Shown piece after piece: positions 33,359 through 43,156 of a DNA stretch of 64,000 nt (position 1 is the stretch's first letter; each line of letters starts with the position of its first letter). A program made the translations under genes and the position numbers. This stretch comes from Selaginella moellendorffii (taxonomy: Eukaryota; Streptophyta; Lycopodiopsida; Selaginellales; Selaginellaceae), in the NCBI RefSeq assembly GCF_000143415.4, contig NW_003314300.1, positions 594,825-658,824 of the forward strand, in the 5' to 3' direction. The notes beneath the pieces were generated by a model that had not been told where the DNA came from, made no database searches, and saw only the letters and a list, made by a program, of their open reading frames with translations.

Positions 33359-35968
33359 CTATCTGATCAAGCTGGAATAGCTGAAGCTCGGGGGAGTCAC
33401 GTACGCCATCGAGACGCTCTCCCGCGACGCGGTGATGTCCACGATCGCCTCCGTCTGCACCGAGAAGTGGAACGTCATCGGCGGCTCCTCCACCTCGCGC
33501 TTCCCCTCGATCATCCGCACGACCTCGTCCATCGCCGGCCGGGATCCGGCGTTCTCCTGGATGCACCACAGCGCGATGTGGACGAGCCGCGTCGCCACCT
33601 TCTCGCTCGCGGAGCTCCGGACTTTGGGATCCACCACGCCCATCAAATTCCCCAGCCGGACCTCGTTCACCACCCACGCCGGGAAGTACCACGCCAGATC
33701 GATGTTCATCCTCGACACCTCCAAGTTCTTCCGCCCGCCAATGATCTCGAGAAGAACCATGCCGAAGCTGTAGACGTCGCATTTCTTGGTGGCGATGGAA
33801 TGGAGCAGCCATTCCGGGGCCAAATATCCAGGCGTTCCTCGCACACACGTGATGACCTGGCTCACATCGTGGTCGTCCAATTGCTTGGACATTCCGAAAT
33901 CCGCCACCTTTGCCACGAAGCGATCGTCGAGTAGGATATTCTGGGGCTTCACGTCCAGGTGGATAATAGGCTCGCTACACTCCTCGTGGAGATAGGCCAG
34001 GCCACGTGCCGTGCCCAGAGCGATCTCGATCCGGCGATCCCAGCTGAGCGTTCGGAGCTCCGGGGATCGATTCCCATCCCCAATTCCCTCCGCGCCGCCA
34101 CCGCCGCCGCCACCGCCACTACCGCCGCTGCTACCGCCGCCGCCAAACAGCCACCGATCCAGCGATCCATTGGGCATGAATTCGTAGACGAGCATGCGCT
34201 GCGAATCCTCGAGGCAAAATCCGCACAGCCGGACGACGTTCATGTGATTGATGCTCCCGATCGTCGCGACCTCGGCGATGAATTGTCGCGCGCCCTGCGT
34301 GCCAGTGCCCTCGAGCTTCTTCACCGCGACGTGCCGCCCATCGCCCAGGAATCCCTCGTACACCGATCCAAATCCCCCAGCTCCAAGCTTCCGGGAGAAT
34401 CCCTTGGTCGCGGACGCGAGCACCGAGTAGGAGAATCGCTGGGGCAGCCCGCGGACGCTCGAGAGCACCGCGTTGAGATCGCTGTCGGCCTTGTTCTTGC
34501 GGCGATTCCTCCACACCAGGACCGCCAGCACCGCTGCCAGGACGATCGCGGCGGCGGCGATGCCCGCCACGAGCTGGACGACCCTGTTCTTGGATCCACC
34601 GCCCTCCGGCGCGGCCATGGAGATCGGACCCATCAGGAGCTTGGCGTTCTGGAACTTGATGAAAGCGTCCACTGCCGGATCCTCCGCCATGCTCCCGATC
34701 ACCGCATCGCCCACGAAGAAGCACTCGCGGGATCGATCGTTGTAGAAGAGCGCCATGCACTGGCAATTGGAGAGGCAATCGGTGGAGCACTCCTGGAGCG
34801 AGGATCGCTTGCTGGGCGCCACGAATCCGGTGGAGAAGTAGCGGATCCCGGTAGCGTTGAGGAAGTGGTGATTGTAGATCTCGTTCTCGCAGACCATCGG
34901 CTGGGGGATTCCTGTGCTTGGGGCCGAGCAAGCGCCGCCGCCGCTAGCATTCCCGCCAAAGCTCTCGTTCCCCTTGCTGTGGATCTCCACGCATCGGCAT
35001 TTCCCTCCGGCCTCGCAGATCCCATAGGGGCCGCAAGCCAGCGGCAGCTTGCACGGATCATCGCCCGAGAATCGTGAGTCGGGTAGCCAGTCCGAGGAGG
35101 ATCGATCCAGGCCATAGACGACAAGGTCGCCGTTTGGATCCAGCCTAAGAAACGGAAGAACGAGAGGATCGCTTCTCCTGGAAGCCAAGATCTCGAGAGA
35201 TTTCCCGGCGCCGCAAGAATCGTGGCCGAGAATGAGATTGTTCCCGGAGAAGCCAAGAGCCGCCGGGCATGACGATGATGATCCTTCCAGCCTCCAGAGA
35301 TTGTATGGCTGGGATCGCAGCGAGAGCGTGAGGGTTTCTTGTGAGACCGCCGCCGCGAAGAATCCCTGCGAGAACTGCGTCGCCGCGCTGCCATTCCTGG
35401 CCGAGCTCGTGAGGCTCATCCCGGATTTGAGCGCTTGCCCGGGCAGCATCGTGTCGCCGGGGGAATCGAAGCTCTGCCATATCCTAGCGCCGCTCTCGTC
35501 GAAGAAGGCGAGATTTCCCGATTCCTCCAGCTCGATCCCTGCGATGCCGTTCACATCCAGCTTCCAAGTGAGCGATCCTTGAGAGTTGAGAAGGATGAAC
35601 TTCTTGTGCGTCCCCGTGAGCAAAAGGCTCGATCCATCGCCGGTGGAGCCGGTCCTGTTCGCGATCCACACCGGCACCGCCGCGCGCGCCTTGCCGCTGG
35701 CTGGGCCCTGCATCATCACGCACAGGAAGAAATCGCCGGTGGCATTGGGATCGAAGAACGCGAGCGCGAACGTCCCGTTGTCGCTCGCGAAATCCACGCT
35801 GCCATTGCCGAGAATCCGATACTTCCCTGGCCCGCTCGCGATCGAAACCTCGGTGAGATTCGCTAGATTGTTGATGCGCTGCCCTGGCGCGAGATCATAC
35901 TTCACGGCCTGCGAGAATCCCGTCGTCGCGACGATCGCAAGGAGGCGCCATAGAAGTAGCATTATCAT
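33359..35968 (-). CDS. G-type lectin S-receptor-like Ser/Thr kinase (SD2-type), intronless
   Basis: Plasma-membrane receptor kinase of 869 aa in a single exon. Order: signal peptide 1-21; bulb-type lectin about 60-190; EGF-like CKLPLACGPYGICEAGGKCRC around 305-325; PAN/apple-like Cys-rich region about 360-440; transmembrane helix about 464-487; kinase about 525-815. Kinase motifs: GAGGFGSVYEG glycine loop, VAVKK lysine, HLDVKPQN catalytic loop, DFG at about 690, GTPGYLAPEW activation segment. The catalytic loop is HLD rather than HRD (Arg missing), so it belongs to the non-RD type. A low-complexity glycine/serine insert (about residues 606-628, GCC/CCG repeats at 34084-34150) interrupts the N-lobe/C-lobe boundary. 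Closest paralogue is the gene at 57491-60166. Ligand unknown. Confidence 0.93.
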   Translation of the reverse strand: MIMLLLWRLLAIVATTGFSQAVKYDLAPGQRINNLANLTEVSIASGPGKYRILGNGSVDFASDNGTFALAFFDPNATGDFFLCVMMQGPASGKARAAVPVWIANRTGSTGDGSSLLLTGTHKKFILLNSQGSLTWKLDVNGIAGIELEESGNLAFFDESGARIWQSFDSPGDTMLPGQALKSGMSLTSSARNGSAATQFSQGFFAAAVSQETLTLSLRSQPYNLWRLEGSSSSCPAALGFSGNNLILGHDSCGAGKSLEILASRRSDPLVLPFLRLDPNGDLVVYGLDRSSSDWLPDSRFSGDDPCKLPLACGPYGICEAGGKCRCVEIHSKGNESFGGNASGGGACSAPSTGIPQPMVCENEIYNHHFLNATGIRYFSTGFVAPSKRSSLQECSTDCLSNCQCMALFYNDRSRECFFVGDAVIGSMAEDPAVDAFIKFQNAKLLMGPISMAAPEGGGSKNRVVQLVAGIAAAAIVLAAVLAVLVWRNRRKNKADSDLNAVLSSVRGLPQRFSYSVLASATKGFSRKLGAGGFGSVYEGFLGDGRHVAVKKLEGTGTQGARQFIAEVATIGSINHMNVVRLCGFCLEDSQRMLVYEFMPNGSLDRWLFGGGGSSGGSGGGGGGGGAEGIGDGNRSPELRTLSWDRRIEIALGTARGLAYLHEECSEPIIHLDVKPQNILLDDRFVAKVADFGMSKQLDDHDVSQVITCVRGTPGYLAPEWLLHSIATKKCDVYSFGMVLLEIIGGRKNLEVSRMNIDLAWYFPAWVVNEVRLGNLMGVVDPKVRSSASEKVATRLVHIALWCIQENAGSRPAMDEVVRMIEGKREVEEPPMTFHFSVQTEAIVDITASRESVSMAYVTPPSFSYSSLIR

Positions 35969-36050
35969 CTTCTCATGGGGGAAGCTCCGCTAGCTCCCTA
36001 GCGAGAGGATTTGAACTGGTGGACATTCCGCCACGTAAAGTAGACAGTGT

Positions 36051-36159
36051 CCACCGTCGATCCAGACTTTTTCACCGTTGGATCTAATCTGGTGGATCAA
36101 ATAATAAAAGTGCTGTCACCGTTGGATCTTTCGTCGTGGCAAACATGCACCGTTGGATC
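36051..36159 (-). promoter_or_regulatory. CACCGTTGGATC repeat cluster upstream of lectin kinase
   Basis: The 12-mer CACCGTTGGATC occurs exactly at 36073-36084, 36117-36128 and 36148-36159, with the variant CCACCGTCGATC at 36051-36062. It lies 80-190 bp upstream of the start codon of the minus-strand receptor kinase (35968). CCGTTG fits the plant MYB core CNGTTR, so a clustered transcription-factor site is plausible. A small repeat or MITE remnant is the alternative. Confidence 0.5.
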
Positions 36160-36636
36160 CAAACTGGCGATTCTGGGAATAATCAATGCCCTCGTTTAGG
36201 GTTTATGCGAGAAACAGGGGTGCGGTGCTGCATTTCCAGCGGTCAGTGTGCTGATCTTGACGCTTCCCAGAGGGAAAATCACGCAGTTTTACCTACATTG
36301 GCCGGCCCATTCATCCGCCCATTGATTGTGGCGCACAGTACTTCCAGCAAGAAAGAAAAAAGAAAGATCTGCGAGGAGCGTGACCGGTCCCAGTGATCGC
36401 TGCCAGGCGCTGTTGGGCGATGGTTTTCTTCACATTGCTGGAAGGAGGGTAGAGAATGGGTGTTTTCTTGTGGCGATTTAATGCCGCTGCCGGCGATTTG
36501 CAAGGAATTTACTTTGCGCTTGAGACTGGAGGGGGATCCCTTTCGTTCTGGGCCTCTTCTTCTCTAGCAGTGGCTTGCTAGATTTGAGAGGAAGAGTTGG
36601 AGCATTCATTCTGCTCCAGGGCCTCCCTAAGATTCA

Positions 36637-38284
36637 ATGACGCTGCTTCTCGTTTTGCTGGCCGGTTGCTACGCTCTCACATTCGCTGGCTCTCCAGGAG
36701 CGTCAGCGAAGGAAATGCAAGCAGTCACCCGCAGCGATGGAATTTGCAAGGAGCTCGTCGCTCCTCACGGTTTCCACTGCGAGGAGTTCATGGTAAGTTT
36801 GATTGGAATGGTGACTTTCCTTTCATTTCTCACATCTCTCACTCCTGTGTGTTGTGACTCTTCTTCTTCCAGATCCAAACTCAGGACGGATACCTTCTGG
36901 GACTGCAAAGAGTTTATCGCAAGATACAGAAGAGTGGTCGCACAGTTATCCTCTACCACGGCATTGACAATGTAAGTTCTTCCAGGAGAGGTTCCCGTTT
37001 CGTCGCTAATTTTCTGGATCGAAGCATTGCAGGGTGGAGATATCTGGCTGCTGAATCCTCCGAGACAATCTTTGGCGCTCATGCTTGCGAATCGAGGGCA
37101 CGAAGTCTGGATCCCAAACACGAGAACGAGCACGTATAGCTACGGCCATGTTTCGCTCAGCAAAGATGACAAGGTTCCTGGAAATCTTTTCTTTTACGCT
37201 CTTTCTATGCCATAGCCTTTGTGTTCTTCCTTTTTACTGTGAAAAGCAATTCTTCTTTTTCCACAGATGTATTGGGACTGGAGCTTGGACGAGCTCGTGA
37301 ATTACGATCTCCCAGCAGTGGTGGAGCAAGTTACTGCCAAAAGTGAGACGCAAAAAGTTGACTTTGTTGCGTATTCCCAGGTAAGTTTCTTTTTTCAAGG
37401 GTGATTGTTTCGTGAGATCTGGCTGGATTTCAGTCTTCTCAAGCGTTGTTGGGAGCATTCTCCGAGGGCAAATTGGTGGATCAAATCTCCAAGGCAGTGA
37501 TGATAGCTCCTGTGGCTTATGTCTCGCACACAACCAGTCCAATTGCTCTCATAGCTACCAGGTTTAATCTTGGTCTAGTTCTCGTCGGCCTCAACATCTA
37601 CGAATTCAATCCCAGATCGTAAGCTACTCGAGCTAAAATTCTATTTTTTCACTAGCTGGGTCTCCGACTTACAGGACTTCTGGAGCAAAGATCCTGGAAA
37701 CTCTGTGCGTCACGGTCAACATTTGCGAGAGTGACATTCTATCACTGATAACAGGTCTGTGGAGCGCATGTTTTTGTTTCTTAAAAAACTAAAGCTTGGA
37801 TCTCTCAAAGGCCCCAATTGCTGCGTTGACGACACAAGGATGGGATTTATAAACAAATACGAGCTCCAGTCGACCTCTGTCAAGAATTGGAACCATCTGG
37901 GACAGCGTAAGCCAAAAAAAACAAAAACTCATTTTTCCTAGGAAACAGTGTCATGCTGGCCGATCTTTTGCTCCTCCAGTGTTCCAGAAGAAAAGCTTCA
38001 CCAAATTCGACTATGGCGAGAAGGAGAACCAGGAGCGCTATGGCACGAAAGGAGTGCCAGAGTACTTGCCCTCGAGAATTCCCACGGATATCCCGATGAT
38101 GCTCATCCACGGCGGGAAAGATGCTCTGGCCGATCCAGACGACGTCCACAGGCTCTTGGGCGAGCTCAAACAAACTCCAGAAAAGGTCCTCTTCTTGCCG
38201 CACTACGCCCACTTTGACTTTGTTCTTGGGACAAGCGCGAGCAAAGACGTCTACGAGGGCATCGTCAACTTCTTGGAATCGTGA
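36637..38284 (+). CDS. acid lipase-like alpha/beta hydrolase, copy 1 (altered nucleophile elbow)
   Basis: Eight exons: 36637-36792, 36873-36971, 37033-37173, 37267-37380, 37434-37618, 37675-37754, 37811-37906, 37980-38284; 391 aa, same length as the paralogue at 39036-40875. The family (LipA/triacylglycerol lipase 2-like, AB-hydrolase-associated lipase domain) hydrolyses lipid or steryl esters. Signal peptide 1-24 (MTLLLVLLAGCYALTFAGSP..). Visible: N-terminal lipase motif GFHCEEFMIQTQDGYLL, oxyanion region LYHGID, acid in IHGGKDALADP, catalytic His in HYAHFDFV. The nucleophile motif, normally GHSQG, reads AYSQS, so Ser is present but both flanking glycines are replaced. It has one intron fewer than copy 2. 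Activity is therefore uncertain. A tRNA gene starts 84 bp after the stop. Confidence 0.88.
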
Positions 38285-38367
38285 AGGGTTGACCAAGACG
38301 TGGACTTGTTCACTGGAGTGTTGACTGTATTAGTCAACTTGCTGCTAAAGACGCTTATCATAATAAT

Positions 38368-38439
38368 GTCGATGTAGTATAGTGGTGAGTATTTCCGCCT
38401 GTCACGCGGACGACCCGGGTTCGATCCCCGGCATCGGCG
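38368..38439 (+). tRNA. tRNA-Asp (GTC)
   Basis: 72 nt cloverleaf. Acceptor GTCGATG pairs with CATCGGC (one G-U). The D arm contains AGTGGT (A box TAGTATAGTGG), the anticodon loop CTGTCAC has anticodon GTC at 38401-38403, and the T arm is GGGTTCGATCCCC (B box). The discriminator is G at 38439. No intron. It matches the eukaryotic tRNA-Asp consensus closely. A T-run terminator is not obvious immediately downstream (TTTTG at about 38452). Confidence 0.96.
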
Positions 38440-38575
38440 AATAGCACAGCTTTTGCGCCTTTCACGAACAAGAAGCGATGTTTTTCCTTTCACGAGAGAT
38501 GGGCGATCGCAATGGGACAAGAATAAGAATGTTCTTCACACTCTTTTCCCGATTGCGAGGGCTTCGATTGCGAGG

Positions 38576-38953
38576 ATGGCGATGGCGAGAGCTGGGATTT
38601 TGATGGTTTTCTCGCTGGTGTTGGTATCCAAAGCCTGCGGTGACTGCCGGCTCACAGACATCTGGAGCTGCGTTCCAGCAGTGACCAAGCGGGTTGATCC
38701 AACCAGCGATTGCTGCGATCTTATCCAAGTGATCAGCCTCAATTGCCTGTGCTCCGCGGCGATCGGCCGAGACGCCGCTGCGCGAGGCGTGGATGTGCGG
38801 CGAGCCGTGGAGCTGCCGCTCAAATGCGGGCGAGAGGTCGGACTGGAATACACCTGCGCAGGTGAGAGAGAGATGAGAATTCAATCGTGTGAGCGATCGA
38901 TCGGTGTTTGCTTTGCTTGTTCTCCAGGAATCCCGTTCAATGGCGGGAGATAG
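38576..38953 (+). CDS. non-specific lipid-transfer-like protein (8-Cys)
   Basis: Secreted 103-aa protein of the bifunctional inhibitor/LTP superfamily. Exons 38576-38861 and 38928-38953, with a 66-bp intron whose length keeps the frame open, so it could be mistaken for coding. The start is the ATG of MAMARAGILMVFSLVLVS, which gives a signal peptide; an upstream in-frame ATG gives a non-signal N-terminus and is rejected. The eight-cysteine motif is complete: C in GDC, WSC, DCC pair, NCLC, LKC, YTC. The DIWSCVPAV and PTSDCC spacing resembles DIR1/type-IV-like LTPs. Likely binds lipids in the apoplast. Convergent with the lipase copy 2 gene, whose stop is 83 bp away. Confidence 0.85.
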   Translation: MAMARAGILMVFSLVLVSKACGDCRLTDIWSCVPAVTKRVDPTSDCCDLIQVISLNCLCSAAIGRDAAARGVDVRRAVELPLKCGREVGLEYTCAGEREMRIQSCERSIGVCFACSPGIPFNGGR

Positions 38954-39035
38954 ATCCCCGCGTACGGTAGAACTTTTTTTTCCGTGTTCTTTTACTTTAC
39001 ACAGTAATCTCAATCGCCATCGATCGAGCAATCCT

Positions 39036-40875
39036 TTACGAGTTGAAGAACTCCACGACTTTGGGGTAGACGAGATCTTTCGCGTTGTATGACACCACGA
39101 AGTCGAGATGCGCGTAGTCTGGGAGGAAGACGAGCTCGGGCTTGGATTGGAGCTCAGAGACGAGCTGCGCGACGTTTTGTGGAGCGGCGAGAGCGTCCTT
39201 GGCAGCGTAGAAGAAGAGGAACGGGATTGTTCTTGGGATGTTGGGAAGCGAGTACGTCGGGGGAGAGATCCAGCCGTAGCGGACGAGGTTTTGCCAGAAT
39301 CCATAGTCAAACTTGTCGAAGCTCTTGCCTCGGAACTCTAGAAGTTTGTAGGAATCTCGTGAGCGAAGCGAAGTTGGCGAGAGAAAGAAAAGCGGGCTTA
39401 CGTTGCGCGAGATGGCCAAAGTTCTTTGCGGATGTTGATTGAGGCTCGTAAATTTCGTAGTACGCTCGGCGTGTGTCATTGATGCAGCAATTTGGACCTG
39501 CGTGAATCAGAGTTCTTGGTGAAAGATGGCGACCTTTGATTCGAAATCGATCGAGAGAACGGACAACGTACCTGCGAGAAGCGTGACAAAGTTTTCGGTG
39601 CATTCTGGATCATCCGAGAGCTTGCAAAGGTACTCAGTCACAGGTTTGTTCTGACTGGAAAGAACAAAAAGAAGAAAAAGAGACAAAGTAAGAAAGATCC
39701 AGATACACATGAAAAGACACCGAGGACACGTACGCTCGGAGGCTGAATTCGTAGATGCCGAGCGATGCAATGAGCTACACAAAATTGGAAGAACATGAGA
39801 AAGAGTAGTGAAAGAACAGAGAAGAAAAAACACTATACCAGATCGAGATGAGTTTGAGCTCCAAGAGTGAGAAGCGAGGTTGCGTGATCAACATAAGCAA
39901 CTGGAGCAAGCATCACAGCTTTTTCCACAATGTCAACGAGCCTGTGCTCGGAGAACGCTGCGAATGCCGCTTGAGTTCCCTGCTCAATAAAAGAAAAAAA
40001 GAAAAAAAGCCTGTAAGTCTCAAGAAAGACTAAAATTCTCTGAGCTCGATCGAAGCAGACACGAACAGAGCTCAAGAAAATCCTGAGAGACAAAAGAGCA
40101 AAACGAGAGAAAAGAAATCATTTCGATCGAAGAAGGCACGAATAGAGCTCAAGAAACTAGAAAATCCTGAGAAAAAAAATTCCCATACCTGTGAGTAGCC
40201 AACGTACAAGACCTTGCTGTTCGTTCTCGCGTAAACCATCTCCAGCATTGCCTGGAGATCATACGCCGAGAGCTCGTCCACGCTCCAATCCCAAAATTCC
40301 TATCAAAGAAGAAGAAGATCATGCCGGTGGAAGATTTTGGATGATCTTACCCTGTCCGATCTGCTGTAAGAGACATGGCCATAGCTGAATTCGCTGGTTC
40401 TCACATTGGCGATCCACACGTCGTGGCCAGCGTCGGCGAGGATGAACGCCAGAGACTCCGGAGGCGCATTGAGCACCCAAATATCCCCGCCCTAAAAAAT
40501 GGAGGAGAGATTTAAGGGGAAAACGAAGAACCCTAAAACCCCTGTTCTTACAATGAGAATGCCATGGTTGAGGAACACTGGCTTCTTTCGCTCGCCAATG
40601 TAGTTCGCGCTCCACACTCTTTGCACGCCCAGAAGGAACCCATCCTTCGTCTCGACCTACATCGCCACCATCGATGATCCATGGATGAGAGAAACCCTCG
40701 AGAGAAATGGGATTCTTACAGCCAATTCCTCGCATTGGTATCCGTAAGGCTGGACGAGCTTCACGCAGAGACCGTCTGCGCGATTCAATCCTCCCCGGAA
40801 TGTGGGCAGCGCGCGAGAGAATTGGATCTTCCAGCAGCAGAGGAGGACTGACAGCACGATGATTGGCGAGCTCAT
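39036..40875 (-). CDS. acid lipase-like alpha/beta hydrolase, copy 2
   Basis: Nine exons (complement): 40720-40875, 40552-40656, 40351-40491, 40189-40299, 39839-39979, 39734-39774, 39572-39654, 39402-39497, 39036-39337; 391 aa. Signal peptide in the first 24 residues (MSSPIIVLSVLLCCWKIQF). Catalytic elements are canonical: nucleophile elbow GYSQG (Ser split near the exon 4/5 junction), acid in KDALAAP, His in DYAHLDFV. The N-terminal lipase domain is YQCEELAVETKDGFLLGVQR. Exons 1, 3 and 8 have the same lengths as in copy 1 (156, 141, 96 bp). Exons 5 and 6 here (141 + 41 bp) correspond to a single 185-bp exon in copy 1. Predicted secreted or vacuolar lipid ester hydrolase. Confidence 0.9.
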
Positions 40876-41641
40876 CTGGAAGAACAGGGGAAAGAATCTT
40901 TTCTTTCTCCCTCGGAATGAATCCACTCGAGAGAAAAACACGAGAACTCGCTCTCTTCCGGCGAAGATTGGTCCCTCCCTGGATCAATTAATGCCGCCGC
41001 TACTGGCAGAGCGAAAGGAAAGAATCGAGAGAAAATCTCTCGAAAAGCTCTGGATTGTACAAAGCCGTGCCAGTGCTGCCAGTGCCACCAGGGGAGGAAG
41101 AAAGAAAGCCAAACACTCACACGCGAATGTTTCTCTTTCTCGCTTTCCCCTAGCAGCGCATCAAATCGCTCGCTCGCGAAGAACTCCGCGAGGAGAGAGA
41201 GAGATAGAGGCGGAAAAATTTCTACTAACGAAAATCTCGCTCGCATCCACAAATCAGGGCTCGATCGCGCGAGGAGAGTAAGAGTTTGGTGGAAAGACAA
41301 GCAAACTTTGAGGTGGTGGTAGTACCATGGATCAATGCACTCTCGCACATCGCATTCCAATTACTACAGCGCTTTCTTTGTGGCACTGCGTTAGGTGGTA
41401 GAGCATTGATGGAAGAACCCTAAAACCAGGGGATGGAGCCTAGAAGCAGGGGAGCGAGGGAATTCTGTCCTGCCAGGCCTTTTTAATACCAATCCGCGTC
41501 GAATCCTGGCCGGAGTAGCATCAAAAAGTGTGCCCACGACCGGAATTCCAAGAACCATGCTGGAATTCAAAAACTATTTCCCCGGATTCCTCCCTGAGCG
41601 CTTTGATCTCGCGGGAATGGGTCTCCAAAGAGGAATCGGGG
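40876..41641. other. intergenic between two minus-strand genes
   Basis: Contains the promoter/5' UTR of lipase copy 2 and the 3' flank of the PPR gene. Purine-rich AGAGAGAG tracts at about 41190-41210. No supported gene. Confidence 0.5.
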
Positions 41642-43054
41642 CTACCAGGATGCGTAGCTGCTCGCAAGCAGCACATAGGAAGCTGGGTCGTCGGCCTCGA
41701 TGACGTTCCTGCCCGCAAATTTCCCTCCAGGCTCGTGGATCTTGCTTGCGCTCATCAATGCCGCCCACGCCACGCCATTGGGTTGATCCGGCATCCCCTC
41801 CGCGAGCTCCCGCGCGGTCGCCATCCTCCCAGCCCTCCCAAATCCATCGATCAAGCACACATAGTGCTCCCTGGACGCCTCCAATCCATAGTCGCGAGCC
41901 ATGGACGCCGCGAATTCCCAACTCTCCTCCACCGATCCAGTCCGGCTGCACGCCGAGAGGAGAATCACGAAGCAAATCTCGTTGGGTCTCACTCCCTCCA
42001 TCGCCATCTCCTGGAACATCGCGATCGCGGCCAGCAATCGACCCGACTGGGCATAGCCGGCGATCATCGCCGCCCAGGACACAACATTCCGGACAGGCAT
42101 CGCGCCGAATAGCCGCTGGGCCACGCGCAGCAGTCCGTACTGAGAATATGCCGCGAGAATCGCCGTCCACGAGACGACGGTTCGATCCGGGATGGCATCA
42201 AACGCTCGCTTTGCCCCGCGCAGATCCCCGTTCTGGGCATATCCCGCCACCATGGTGTTATAAGTGGCATAGCTCTTCTCCACCATGGTGGCAACCAGCC
42301 TCTCCGCGTCCTCCATCTGGCCGCTCCGCGTATATGCTTGCACCATGGTGTTTTGTGCTACCACGTCGTACACCGGCATCTCGTCAAACAGTACCTTCGC
42401 ATCTTCCAAATGCCCAGCTTGGGCATATGCTGCTAGTATGGTTGTGTAGGAACGAATGTTCCATTCTGGCATATTCTGGAATATTATGCTACCCTCATCG
42501 TTCCTGTGCGCTACTAGATATGCTTCTAAGAGAGTGTTATAAGAAATAAGATCCCACAAAGGCATTCTTTGGAAGAGATCATTCGCGCCATCGCAATGCC
42601 TTGTTCGGGCAAATGCTGCGATCAAAGTGTTCCATGAAACAACGTCTTTCTCTGGAATAGAATCGAAGATCTCCTTCGCCTCGGTGGATCTCCCGGAGTT
42701 TCCATAGGCCTGAAGCATCGAATTCCACGAAATCACGTCCCTCTCGCCCATGGAATCGAACAAGAGCTTGGCATTGTCGACATAGCCATGGCGAACAAAC
42801 ACCGCGATCATGATGTTCCAGGAGAAGAGATTGGGCGATTCGATCGCGGCAAAGGTCGCACAGGCATCCTCGAGCGCGCCACACTGGCTATACGTTTCAA
42901 TCAAGAGATTGCTGAGGTATCTAGAGCTGCTTGCTTCGCTCGATCGGATCGATGCGTGGATCTGCCTTAGGGCAGCCAGATCTCTCGCGCGCCCACAAGA
43001 TTGGACAAGCGCTGCGAGATTGTCCTCGAAACTCCTAGCCAAGTTTCGTGCCAT
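41642..43054 (-). CDS. pentatricopeptide repeat (PPR) protein, PLS-type without E/DYW tail
   Basis: Intronless 470-aa protein starting at the ATG at 43054 (MARNLARSFEDNLAALVQSC). The open frame extends 61 codons further upstream, but that part overlaps the divergent gene and is low-complexity. About ten PPR units are visible through the recurring NLFSWNIMI, DVISWNSML, DVVSWNTLI, TVVSWTAIL, NVVSWAAMI pattern at 31-36 residue spacing. The C-terminus reaches HYVCLIDGFGRAG and YVLLASSYASW and then stops, so the E motifs and DYW deaminase are absent. PPR proteins bind organellar RNA; the target is unknown. A mitochondrial or plastid N-terminus is possible (MARNLARS), but not proven. Confidence 0.88.
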   Translation of the reverse strand: MARNLARSFEDNLAALVQSCGRARDLAALRQIHASIRSSEASSSRYLSNLLIETYSQCGALEDACATFAAIESPNLFSWNIMIAVFVRHGYVDNAKLLFDSMGERDVISWNSMLQAYGNSGRSTEAKEIFDSIPEKDVVSWNTLIAAFARTRHCDGANDLFQRMPLWDLISYNTLLEAYLVAHRNDEGSIIFQNMPEWNIRSYTTILAAYAQAGHLEDAKVLFDEMPVYDVVAQNTMVQAYTRSGQMEDAERLVATMVEKSYATYNTMVAGYAQNGDLRGAKRAFDAIPDRTVVSWTAILAAYSQYGLLRVAQRLFGAMPVRNVVSWAAMIAGYAQSGRLLAAIAMFQEMAMEGVRPNEICFVILLSACSRTGSVEESWEFAASMARDYGLEASREHYVCLIDGFGRAGRMATARELAEGMPDQPNGVAWAALMSASKIHEPGGKFAGRNVIEADDPASYVLLASSYASW

Positions 43055-43156
43055 CTTTGATAATTCAAAAAAAAAAAGATACCCGTGAATATTCTCGGTG
43101 CTGAAGAGATTAGGGTTAGGGTTCTTGAGGGATTGGAGACGGCAGAAAATCGATCG
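43055..43156. promoter_or_regulatory. compact bidirectional promoter region
   Basis: Only 102 bp separate the start codons of the PPR gene (minus) and the small membrane protein gene (plus). It contains an A-rich run (43066-43079, on plus) and TTAGGGTTAGGGTT at about 43109-43122, a telobox-like motif often found near 5' ends of plant translation and organelle-biogenesis genes. Confidence 0.5.

Noticed and set aside
33959-35077. 372-codon plus-strand open frame, and others antisense to the lectin kinases (33308-33934, 59078-60175)
   Set aside because: Shadow frames of GC-rich intronless kinase genes. The sense frames carry complete domains and the antisense ones none.
38453-38575. Upstream in-frame start of the lipid-transfer protein
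   Set aside because: It would bury the signal peptide. The ATG at 38576 places a clear hydrophobic signal at the N-terminus.
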